Source: Ulva prolifera (Eukaryota > Chlorophyta > Ulvophyceae > Ulvales > Ulvaceae). From it: 64,000 nucleotides of DNA. Below, piece by piece: positions 11,984-21,798 of the stretch. Location: assembly GCA_023078555.1 (NCBI GenBank), contig CM041204.1, positions 2,510,430 to 2,574,429 on the forward strand, given 5' to 3'. Numbering within the stretch: the stretch's first letter is position 1; the number at the start of each line of letters is the position of its first letter. A program made the translations under genes and the position numbers. The notes under the pieces are model-generated. The model saw only the letters and a program-made list of their open reading frames with translations, was not told the DNA's origin and did not search any database.

Positions 11984-12153
11984 CGCCCTTATTTTGCCCT
12001 TGGAAAGTGACATGTCGCCCTTACTGTCGCCCTTAGATTTCGCCCTTATTTGGGGTGGCACTTTTTGAAGCCTAATTAAGGGCGGCATGATTTAACGAAT
12101 GGCAAAAGTAAGGGCGACATGTGAATCATTATTCCGGCAATACTGTAAGGGCG
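11984..12153. repeat. Foldback repeat built from CGCCCTTA octamers
   Basis: Four CGCCCTTA copies (11984, 12017, 12028, 12041 region) face three TAAGGGCG copies (12077, 12109, 12146). The best arm pair is ACATGTCGCCCTTAC at 12010-12024 against GTAAGGGCGACATGT at 12108-12122, 15 bp perfect. About 170 bp long and non-coding, it resembles a miniature foldback element at the border of the island. Confidence 0.65.
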
Positions 12154-12304
12154 GAGCCCCCTTAATTGACCATTTTATTTATTAACATAATCGGGCGCCC
12201 GCCCTTCTGAGGCAGGTACGCTGAACCAGATATGCTACGGCGGATCCGCTCTACCCACAAGGGCGGGGAGCATCCGCCGTAAAAAAAAAGTGCCCACGCA
12301 CAGC

Positions 12305-12555
12305 TGATGCGGATTGGCTGCACGGTCTGCACCATCCGCATCAACCAGCAGTGTGGTGCACCTGCGTGTGGCATGATGCTGCAACGAGCGGGATGCAATC
12401 GAGGCCGTTGGCTTGTGCGTGACGAGGGATGTGCTGCACCACATCCCACGACACGCACGAGCCTGCGGACATGATTAATGCAATCGAATCCGCTGGCTTC
12501 TGCGTGACGAGGGATGTGCTGCAGCACATCCCTCGTCACGCACAAGCCAACGGCC
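12305..12555. repeat. Cluster of long palindromes and an 85-bp tandem unit
   Basis: A 36-bp perfect inverted repeat pairs 12403-12438 with 12520-12555 (arm core TGCGTGACGAGGGATGTGCT). Each end is itself a near-perfect hairpin: 12410-12462 and 12495-12547, the latter centred on CTGCAG at 12521. The two hairpins are also direct repeats with an 85-bp offset (TGCAATCGA at 12394 and 12479). A third hairpin, TGATGCGGAT against ATCCGCATCA, lies at 12305-12343. Such structures are typical of transposon ends or of regulatory hairpins. Confidence 0.75.
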
Positions 12556-12581
12556 ATGGTTGCTGCACGTCCATGTGACGG

Positions 12582-13700
12582 TTGATCCGCCTCGTTGAAT
12601 TGCATGCCGAAACAAGGTCAAGAGTCATCAAGGTCAAGAGTCTGTCAATAAACACAGGCTTCGCTTCTTGTTGCATCGTTAGGCTCCAGTCCGATGACAG
12701 CGTCTTGCAACTCGCTGACGTTGTGTGTCTCAATGGCCATGTCAGCGCGTTTTGCCACTTGTACCCGTTCTATGAACCTGCAGTACGGATGTATTGTCAG
12801 ACTGAAGGATAGAATGCAACGAAATCATGGCACGTGACTCAGTTGTGACAGTGGTGAACCTCGTTCCGCATTCACGACATGACAGGTTACTTGACGTGAG
12901 AATATGCGTTGATGGTGGCTCGCACCATCCTTGAATCGTTGAATGCCTCTTCCTGTCTCACGCTTCGTACAGTTCGTGCCTGTTCTCCTGTCGGTTCTGG
13001 TACCTGCGGTCCACCGCGCAATCAAACCAGTCGCCACTGTTACAACGCTGCAGCGATCATCCACGGTCTGGTCACGTTGGACGGTGTAGGTTACATATGT
13101 GTTTGACTGTCCCAGGCACTATGGTATTGTGGCCTGCGGCAACTACAAGCCACCATCAACGAAACTAACACCGTGCAACCTCGCATCCAACGTCGAATTG
13201 CCGGCAGTCAGCGCTGGCGAGACTTACAAAAGCCTGCAGGTGCTTTTGTGCGTGGTCTCAACAGGCAGATCGACTGTGGATGTGGCGTGTCAGGAACAAC
13301 AACGGGGTCGGCATTGTGTTCCTACCTCGGTCAGACACACCTGCACCGGCAGCATGGAAATGTAGGTACTGTACCTTGCTTGTGTGTTGATTGGCCGACG
13401 TCTCTCGGGCTAGCATCTGCGCCGTTTTAGTTACCGAACGCGCAGGTCCGTTGACCGTGGAGACGCTGACGAGAATTGATGCGGTTCGATATACGTGAAA
13501 CTCAAGAGCCATTACAAGCAGACAAAGTGACAGGCTTGCCGGATAGGCGTGCATGATGAACCTATAACATGACACTGCGAGCGGGGCCACAACGGTGCAG
13601 TACACTGTCGCGCTTTGGAGGTCCAAGCCACCCTCGATACGTCGTGCGCGTGCACCGAACATCCATCAAGCTGCCGGCGATCGCACGCACACGATCATCG
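12582..13700 (+). other. Coding-like but fragmentary region upstream of the unknown + strand gene
   Basis: The frame 12582-12812 contains VKSLSINTGFASCCIVRLQS followed by ADVVCLNGHVSAFCHLYPFY, which looks like real protein. A second piece, VVTVVNLVPHSRHDRLLDVR, follows in another frame at about 12835-12910. No clean splice joins them, so this may be a decayed gene of a mobile element or the 5' exons of the next gene. The family is not recognised. Confidence 0.3.
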
Positions 13701-13821
13701 ACCTAAAAATCGAGTTGGTTGATGTGTATGAGTGGACATGTCATTCATTGCTGATTTTGGGGACCTCCGTTACTGCTCAACGCTGATTCCAGTGCCTCGC
13801 GCCTGCTTGCTGTTCCTGATT

Positions 13822-16800
13822 ATGGCTTCGATAGTGTTCTCCTCACCAGGTCGCCCTGGTAGTCGGGGCGATTTTTCAAATGACAGTGGCTCGGACGGAG
13901 AAGACGATGTGGCTCCTGCGACTGGCACTGCGGATCAAGGGTTCACGGCTGCAGCCATGTACAAGTTGTGGACAGAGGACGTCTGCACGATATTGCTCGA
14001 GTTAGGTCTTAACACGGATGATATGCCTATGATGATAGAGGCAGCTCAATCTGTGTGTCACCGCATGATTCACTGGATTGAAACCTCACCCCAGGTACCT
14101 GTACTTGCCTTGTCACTCTCGCCATCCCCCTGTGTGGCCCACTGCTTTGCAGAAGACAGTTGACAAGTGTCTCAATTAGCTCAGTCATTGCAGTCGATGA
14201 GGTGCTAATCTAGGGTGTCTGCCGGCGCAGGGAGTTCCGCGTGAAGACGTCATGCGCCAAAAGTTCAAGGTAGTGATCAACAGTTGCAGCACTAGGCAGC
14301 ATATGTATGTGGGTGCCTTTTCGGCGCCAACGCCAGCATCCCTCTTGGCGGGCTGTGACAAACTGCTGCGTGGGTTGTGCGAGCCTGGTGGATTTTTCGA
14401 GGACCTCACAAAACGCCTGTTTGGTGTGTCCGCCACTGATGTTTTGCGTGTTATTCCAAGCGTTGCTCCCACCGGTGCTTCCACCCATGCGTCCCTACCG
14501 CTTTGTGGTGGGGGGGGGGGGGGGGGGGGGGGGGTGATTCTGCGGCAACTGCTGGCGACACCTTCACCACTGGAGCTGCTGCCCCTCCACTTGACACATG
14601 CCTAGGTCCGATGCGGTCTCTTCCGACTGGGCTGTCCATCGTTCAAAAGGCAGGTTGTCACGGGCACATTCAGTTTGGATTCAGTGATCCGACTCAGCTC
14701 GGGCTTCTCCTTGCATCGGTCGTGAATGTCAACTTGACCTGGGAAGAGAAGAAGCCCAACACGTCCCCTGTCATACTGAGTGCGATCAATGAGATCAAAC
14801 GGCACCCGCTGTTCTCGCTGCGCCGGACTTACAATGACAAAGTCGAACCCGCTGCATGGTGCGGGATTGCAGCTTGTTACGTGACTGGATATTGTTGCTG
14901 CCGACTGGAGTATGTCCACTTCCCCTCTAATGAGCTGTCGCCGAACATAGTAAACCGTGTTTCCAGGTTCAGGTCATCTGCGCAGATTTCCCTGGCTGTG
15001 GTGTACCTTATTGGACAGCGTCAGTTGTTCACACATGGCGTGTGCTCGCAGCTGCCACCTGTCGTGTGGGCCATATTATTCGGTGCCATGACAGATTCCT
15101 CCGGTTTGTGTCCAGAGACAAAGTTCTACCCTCAAATGGTGCGTCATAGCTTCATGATTAAGATGCACCGGCATCAATGCGTCACCAGCCAACCTTCCTG
15201 TACTGAATGTGTAGGTACACCGGCTTTCAGCAGAGGACATTGGTATGCTGACTGCATCTACTCTGTCTAAATCATTGCGAGCCGCACAGGGTGTGGTCCC
15301 AGATGGTTGTAAGACCCAATTTCCAGATTATTTCAAATACTTGCTTTTTACGAGTGTCAAGACTACTCCAGTGGAACATTTGTTCGACAGGTTGAAGGAG
15401 CAACTCCAGAGTAATATTCTCTTTCCTTGGCTGTGCAATGTTGCGCTGCTGTGGGTGACATGAACTAGAAACTAACGAAAATGTTGTGCCTGTATAGATC
15501 TAACCCACAATTTCAAGGAATATGCTTGCCAACAGGTGATGCGCCAGGCTCCAATCGCTACGGTTCGCAATGCGCTGAATGAGAAGGGTGCGGGGGGACC
15601 AGTCACTATCCCCGAGATGCTGGACGCCATGGAAACCAAGGCTGTGGCTGATCGCGAGAAGCAAAGCAAGGATCCCATCCTGAAGTTGGCCTCAAGAGTG
15701 TACCCTGAGGCCGAGCTTCGAGCAGCTGGTGTGCGGCCATTCTGGTGTTGGCACTGCCTCATGATTTTGGTCTCAGACTGTACATGCGCTCCAACGGCTC
15801 TATACCTGGTCCAGCAGTGTTCGGTTTCATGTAGACCACTGCATGCTCGAGGCCGACCTCCTCGCTCAGGCTTTGCACGGGATTTTCTCCAACGGTGACG
15901 ATGGTATCTTGGCCGGGCCCATGGTCCTGCTCATGCTTGCGTGGCTGACCAAACAAACTGACAAGATTCAGGTGGTGACTACACTTGATGAAGGCGGTCA
16001 CCAGCCGGTCCGTGCTATCCTAGCTACTGGTCGTGATGGGTGGTGCCCACCCACACTATCATTCTCAGTGCTGTGTTGGGGTCTGACGCAGGTGCGGCAC
16101 TCATGGATGCTGAGTACTGTTTGTGGCGATAAACGTGCAAACTACAGCAAACTACATGCAATGGATTTCTTGCAGGTAGTCAAGATTGTGTGTGGGGGGG
16201 GGTGCCCAGAATAACTCAGATGTTCCCTTGCAGAACGGGGTGATTTGTTATGCCTATGCTGTCCTTCGCGGGGCTGATCCCCGAACGAAGGATTCAATCG
16301 CGCAGACGCTGATTCCCGAGTGGGACCCAGATGCTGAGATATTATCAGACGTTGGCCGACTGTTATATGCCCATGCTCTGGATGGCAGGCACACAAACGC
16401 AATCCAGCTTCTGCCAATGCCAGCGGACTTCTCCTGTTGGTGTGCAGAGGCGTTGCATCCTGACACTTACACTGGCGTCTTGCAGATCAAGCTGTCAGCC
16501 TCATCAAATGACTCCACCGCGCCGGCCAATGACAATTCTACCGAAGTGACGTGTCCAGCCACGACCTCTCATAGGGATTCTACCAGCCCGTTGGCTCTGG
16601 TCAACGCTCCCCCGCCAACCGGAGACTCCGACAACATGGTGGCGGCTTCCGTTGCTGCCCCTGCCGCACAGTTCGTGAAGATGGCGCTCAGTGGTACGCC
16701 CTTGACATCAGCTCAGCACACTGTCCATGTCTCACTCCAGTCACCTGGTGGTGTACGGCAGCTGTTGTCGAATGTGCTTCTTCTTTGAACTTCTGCAGTG

Positions 16801-17324
16801 CGTTTGACTGCCACGTACATACATCAGTATTGTATTGGCCTGACTCGACCTCTGTCATGGCGAGCCTTCCGGGGTATTGATCGCTTCGCACTGTTGCGAC
16901 AAGAGGCGCTTACTAGCAGTCATATCAAGTTTTGATAGCTTTTGCAGACATCCTAGACCTTCAACCCGGCGATGGTGACAGTGGCGATGAGGCCGACCAA
17001 GGTCCTCGCAAGACCAAGACCCTGAAGACAATGGCCTCTGTTCTGCGTGGCCGCTTTGGACGCAATAGCCGTCATCGCAGTACACGGGCTCTGCATGCTC
17101 ACACCAATTACCTCAGGAAGTCAGTGAAGAAATTGATGACGCAGGCGAAAGGAGCTACTGGCCCCGACGAGCGGGAGAGGATCCTGAAAAGAGCTCAAAG
17201 CATCACCCAGGGATGTGATGCGATGACAGCCTATCACGCTAGTAGGGGAGGGGCGTCCATTGCCTTCCTGGAGTGGATCCGGGCAGCCAAGGCCAGTTGG
17301 CCGTGGCCAGGATACGGACCGTGA
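13822..17324 (+). CDS. Intron-rich gene of unknown family
   Basis: Exon 1 is 13822-14094 (91 codons, phase 0 end, acidic SNDSGSDGEDDV near the start). Exon 2 opens at 14231 (GVPREDVMRQKFKVV) and continues past a G25 tract to about 15207. Further exons: about 15292-15408 (FPDYFKYLLFTSVKTTPVEH), about 15498-15728 (VTIPEMLDAMETKAVADREK), 15777 to about 16037 (LLAQALHGIFSNGDDGILAG), about 16092-16176, about 16234-16770, and about 16945-17324, which ends in a basic region (LRGRFGRNSRHRSTRALHAH) and a stop. Introns are short, about 80-170 nt. The frame changes by one across the G tract, so its length may be wrong. No known domain is apparent. It is on the opposite strand to everything else in the island and is flanked by foldback repeats, which suggests a mobile-element gene, though a host gene remains possible. 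Confidence 0.55.
14510..14534. repeat. G25 homopolymer within a coding exon
   Basis: Twenty-five G in a row encode poly-Gly in the unknown gene. The upstream and downstream coding frames differ by one base across it, so the true length probably differs by one or two bases, or the allele is frameshifted. Confidence 0.8.
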
Positions 17325-17399
17325 TTTGGCTCAGCGGTTCTGCTTTAATGTTAGAATGGTGACTGTACTGCCGATGGCTGGTGACTGTTGTACCGCTTT

Positions 17400-18520
17400 C
17401 AAAATGTTTGTAATGCTATTTTGCAGTGTCAATGTCAAAAGAGGATGAGCCTTCTCTACTCCATGAACCTGATGATAGTATTATCCAGCGTGCACAGTTA
17501 GATTCACGACATATTAGTGCTGTTTATCTGACTCGAGTTTTACAGTGAGTATTACAAGTGACATCAGCCTGGGGCGTGGCTCCCTCGTAGCCACATGGCG
17601 AGTTTTGCGCCTATGCTGCCCATGAAGTGGAAAGGACCAAATATTAGATCGGTGTCCGGGTATTCGTCAATCCGAGATGACAAAATAATATATTCTGATC
17701 ACTATGGGATGACGCGATTTCCGGACAGCATTATATTATTTGGTCATTTACGTGCTTGACAGCACCTTCAGGTAGTGGCTACGAGGGTACATGTCGAGGC
17801 AGGCTGCTCTACTGCACGGTCTGCACGATCGTCGAGTATCAGCAACGATCAAGCTCTGGCAAGCGGGAGATAATCAGATGATGTCTACTCTTGAATAGGC
17901 AATCGTCAGCAGCAGGCGAAGAGCGCCTTGGTGATTGTGGCTGCCATGTGCTGCATAGCAGCCTGTGGACTCTAGCTCGCATCCCACTGCTATATCCGCC
18001 AAAGCCAACCTCACAAAACTTTGCATGGTTAATTTGAGAATTTTTGGAGTGGTTCTCCCGGCTTTTCATGACTTGAACGAGAATAAACAGAAATGCCAGT
18101 GAAAGCCCAGATCTCTGCACAGTGCCCAGAATCCCGAAACAGCCGCGAATCTCATTCGTCAGGTCACAAATTAAGGGGATGCCGGGGAGTAAGTTTGGCT
18201 GTCCCCATTTTCTTTTTCAACTTAGATCAACTCAGACCCGAGGCCAATGCATCTACAGTCTCTTCCAGACCACAGTTGTTCTGCAAAAATGCACCAGCGA
18301 TATACACGAGACATGGTGGGGTAGGCGGAGACGTTGTCCTTGAAGATGCCAGTGTGCGCTATCACGTGTTGGTGCGGCAGCAAGAGTGAATGGTATTGGT
18401 CGACACAATGCAAACCCACTTGAGTGTGTGCAGAACGAGATACATCAAGTAGCAATCTGCCCGTTCACAAGACCAGACCTCCTCCAATATCACTAGCCTT
18501 GGAGGCTGACCCTGTTTACA
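17400..18520. other. Stretch without a supported gene apart from a MITE-like repeat
   Basis: Downstream of the unknown gene only short frames remain. One minus-strand frame (18455-18222) contains HVIAHTGIFKDNVSAYPTMS and reads protein-like, but it has no recognised homology and no clear partner exons. Confidence 0.3.
17582..17787. repeat. 206-bp MITE-like element with nested inverted repeats
   Basis: Terminal arms CCCTCGTAGCCAC (17582-17594) and GTGGCTACGAGGG (17775-17787) are perfect inverted repeats of 13 bp. Inside, 17635-17659 (starting GACCAAATA, ending TGTCCGG) pairs with 17721-17745 at 20 of 25 positions. The interior is AT-rich, unlike the surroundings, and non-coding. No clear target-site duplication is seen. 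Confidence 0.65.
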
Positions 18521-18526
18521 CAAACA

Positions 18527-19147
18527 CTAGCCTACAGCACCAGCATCATCATCCTCATCATCGATATCTAGTTGTCCAGGATTCACTAGGAGATTCAATC
18601 GAAATTGATGGAAGCCAGACAGTAGATGACCCTGGCTACGAGCGAATCGTGCCCAAAGGCCCCTGGTCTGGCTTGACCTACTGCTGCTGGCAGGCTCCCA
18701 ACCTGCCTTTCGCCTGGAGCACGCGAAATCTGGCATGACAGACACCGGTGTTGCAGACACCAGAGTCGATAGCACCTCGCAGTATGCCCGCCCAGCATAA
18801 GCGTCATCACTTCTGAATCGCCCAGCAGTGAACGCTCGCAAAGCAGCTCTAGCTCCACTCACGGCACGTGCACGAACAGCACGTTGGTGGGCCTTTCCCT
18901 GCTCTTGGGGACCATTGCCACCAGGGCGTGCCGCTCTGAAGGCACTGATCTTAGAACGGATTGAACTGTTCAGTGCACCATACCCTTCCGGGTCCCCCCC
19001 CTCCCCAACACGGGCCCACGCCAGGCGGTCGCATCCAGCTACAGCAGCTAGGGGATCAATCCTTTTGGCAGCTTTGGTAGGGGTGGAACCTGTTGCCGGA
19101 TACAGAGCACTCGGGCATAGGCGATGACACCACCTGATGAAGGACAC
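18527..19147 (-). CDS. Hypothetical protein, weak candidate
   Basis: A 206-codon frame on the minus strand, longer than other frames around it. It is rich in Ala, Arg and Ser and ends with an acidic tail (DIDDEDDD). A shorter frame lies opposite. No domain, signal peptide or membrane segment is apparent. It may be a real gene, an exon, or chance in GC-rich DNA. Confidence 0.25.
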   Translation of the reverse strand: MSFIRWCHRLCPSALYPATGSTPTKAAKRIDPLAAVAGCDRLAWARVGEGGDPEGYGALNSSIRSKISAFRAARPGGNGPQEQGKAHQRAVRARAVSGARAALRAFTAGRFRSDDAYAGRAYCEVLSTLVSATPVSVMPDFACSRRKAGWEPASSSRSSQTRGLWARFARSQGHLLSGFHQFRLNLLVNPGQLDIDDEDDDAGAVG

Positions 19148-19461
19148 AGTGGATGACTTTACGTAGATTGGAGAGCCTTCCGTTCCAACATTTTCCGGTA
19201 TGTAGTACGGCTGGAACGCATGATCCTCCTGTTGTTAAGTAATGATGCATCCCTGCTAGCACAGCTGCGTATTGCTTGCGAACGATTGTGTTGCGCTGAT
19301 CTCAAGGCGCCAATGTAGGGGACAATGAACCGATGTCTGTCAAGGTTATACATCCAAAGCAGTACTGAAAACTGAGACTCATGAACATGCCGTTTGTATC
19401 CTGCGATGTGCTTCTGTTCTTACACGAGCCTATGGACTCCAGTTAGCGGAGGCCAGTTAGC

Positions 19462-20045
19462 GGCTGCATGTGATCACATCACTAACATCCACATGAGGGC
19501 TATCTCAGCACACCGACAGGCACGAGCACTGGCATCACCAGCCCAGCTGTATTCGTGGCCAGTTAGCGTGACAGCCCATTTGCAAAGAGGCTGGTGAATA
19601 GTTTGATGTATCTCTGCTGGCCATAATACCAGTGGCTGCATGTGATCACATCACTGCCATCCACAGGAGGGCTATCTCAGCACACCGTCAGGCACGAGCA
19701 CTGGCATCACCAGCCCAGCTGAATTCGTGGCCAGTTAGAGTGACAACCCCTTTGCAAAGACACTGGTGAATAGTTTGATGTATCTCTGCTGGCCAGAATA
19801 CCAGTGGCTGCATGTGATCACATCACTGCCATCCACAGGAGGGCTGTCTCAGCACACCGTCAGGCACGAGCACTTGCATCACCAGCCCAGCTGTACTCGT
19901 GGCCAGTTAGCGTGACAACCCCTTTGCAAAGAGGCTGGTAAATCGTGTGAAGCATCTCTGCTGGCCAGAATACCAGCGGCTGCATGTGATCACATCACTG
20001 ACATCCACAGGAGGGCTATCTCAGCACACCGACAAGCACTTGCAT
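19462..20045. repeat. 172-bp tandem repeat, about 3.4 copies
   Basis: Unit starts (GGCTGCATGTGATCACATCA) are at 19462, 19634, 19806 and 19978, an exact 172-bp period. The last copy is partial. Units differ by scattered substitutions and contain the palindrome TGTGATCACA. The preceding 30 bp repeat the GGCCAGTTAGCG segment of the unit. There is no coding potential. Confidence 0.9.
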
Positions 20046-21400
20046 CATCTGCACAGCCGTCCTCGTGTCCATCCGGTGTTTCCATAACCACATGGCCAGG
20101 GGGACTGATCTCCAAAGCGCCCGCAGTGGCACTCTCATTTAGTACGAAGAGCACAGGCATCACTTGCCGCAAGCAGTGTCGTAAGATGTCTGCAACTGTC
20201 CGTAGCCGTAGACGCTCGCGCCTGTGGTTCATACAGTTTCCAAAATCTCCATTGCAGATTGGTGAAGCATGATGTGCCCGAGCTTCCAAATGGCTATGCC
20301 GCAGCGATGGTTTGCCCTGCTCGTCCCTGAACACCGTTGCAGCCGTATATTGCCGATTTTAACATACATATAATTTGCGCTGTATAATCAGATCGTGGCG
20401 CGATCTGTGCGTGTGGGGCCTGTTCATAGACCAGATGCTCCAGTAGCCCGCTTCGCGATGGCGCATGATGAGCTCCGCTAGAGACAACACGTCATAAAAC
20501 TTTGAGCAAATTGGTAAACATGTTCATAGTAGGTTTAATTTTGTATCACTGACGGATTAGCTTCTAGCGGTGACACGCAGCCGTCCTAAGCTCTGCCCAA
20601 GTGTGTCCTCAGGCTGATTGACCTCCAGAAATGCCGCGAGTCTCCAGAGCCCAAGTTAAGCCTGAATGAAACCAAATATGTTCCCATGAAAGGATATACA
20701 CGCTTTGATCGCGCTGTTCGTGAGCATCGTAACAGCGCCGGCCGACCGAGTCATCCTCGAAGACAGGCACAGTGCAACTGCGTCCGTAGACCACAACGAA
20801 CCGGATAAAGCATATCATGCGTCAATATCATATTGAACATGGTCATTTCGGTTGAAATCACATCAAAAGGCGACTGTTTCTGCTCCGACCTATCCGCCCT
20901 TGTCAGGCCCGCCCTTGTAACATGAGCCAGGACGTGTACAGACGAGGTTCAGATTACCGCTGGAGTGTTGTCCCAGCTCGACTGAGTTGCTGGCCCGCAC
21001 AGTCCCGGCGCAGACGAAAATCACCACCATGGCCAAAGAAATGATGGCAGTGGTGTCATGTTGCGTCAGTGAACAGTGCCGCGGTGCCGTTGATGGCAAC
21101 AGCACAGACCCTACTTCGAAATTGGAATTCAGGCTGCGGAAGACTCTCGGAGCTGTGCGTGCGCGGGCTACAGGCTGTGGTGTGCACGATGTGTTGCAGG
21201 GACACAGTCGGAGAGGCTGTCACAGGCTGCAAGCTATCTCTTTGGGACATATGTTCATCACACAGATACATGTAACTTTCTGATGTACCGAGGCTTGTGT
21301 AACCTGCGCCTGTCCGCTGGCTATATGGGCTTGCATACAGGCCGCAAAGGCACGCAAGCAGGTGAAGGAAATTTTGCTGCTTCCGCATACAGCACCAGCG
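20046..21400 (-). other. Region with isolated coding-like frames
   Basis: Two minus-strand frames read protein-like: 20818-20609 (ICFIRFVVVYGRSCTVPVFE, then VYILSWEHIWFHSGL) and 20334-20040 (VADILRHCLRQVMPVLFVLN). They could be exons of an unrecognised gene downstream of the N-terminal glycosyltransferase exon. At 21040-20890 a short frame has a hydrophobic start (MVVIFVCAGTV). I cannot join them by convincing splice sites. Confidence 0.25.
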
Positions 21401-21412
21401 AAGGACACTCAC

Positions 21413-21798
21413 CGCACCAGTCGCAGCCACGGCTCGTTCTGTCGGTGGGCGTCTCCGAACACGCTGGGCCTCGCACCAGCGACACCGTAGTGCACGAACC
21501 TCGAGGTCTTCAATTCATAGTAGACGTTCTGAAAATGACAAGCTCGAGTCATCGTCTGTGTGCCGAGGCACTGCATGTACGTCCGATTGACGTCTCGGAC
21601 AGCCTGCGCTCTGAAACCATCGGCTGGCCCTGCAGCGCTTGCCATTGCCACGCCTTGACCATCGGATTCAAAGCCGAGCTCGAGGCTCGTAGCCACCGCC
21701 ACTTGTAGGCACAGCGCTGCGACTAGTCCAGCGCAGAACGTCCACAGTAGGGCTGGCAGCGCGGATGGCATATCTAGCATGGCCATTGTCCACTGCAA
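21413..21798 (-). CDS. N-terminal exon of a GT61/EOGT-like glycosyltransferase
   Basis: The exon encodes a type II signal anchor (PALLWTFCAGLVAALCLQVA) followed by a luminal stem and MTRACHFQNVYYELKTSRFV, which matches the C.F.N.YY block that opens GT61/DUF563-type catalytic regions. It ends in WLRLVR with a GTGAGT donor at 21412, leaving two bases of an Arg codon (phase 2). The catalytic exon at 11830 begins in the same phase, so direct splicing would give ...WLRLVR-GLIAW... in frame. The intervening 9.6 kb contains the unknown + strand gene and repeats. Either this is one gene with a huge interrupted intron, or a truncated second copy. The start could be the ATG at 21798 or one of the following two. 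Confidence 0.55.

Noticed and set aside
19462-20045. CRISPR-like array
   Set aside because: Repeats are 172 bp, head to tail, without short repeats and unique spacers, and the DNA is eukaryotic.
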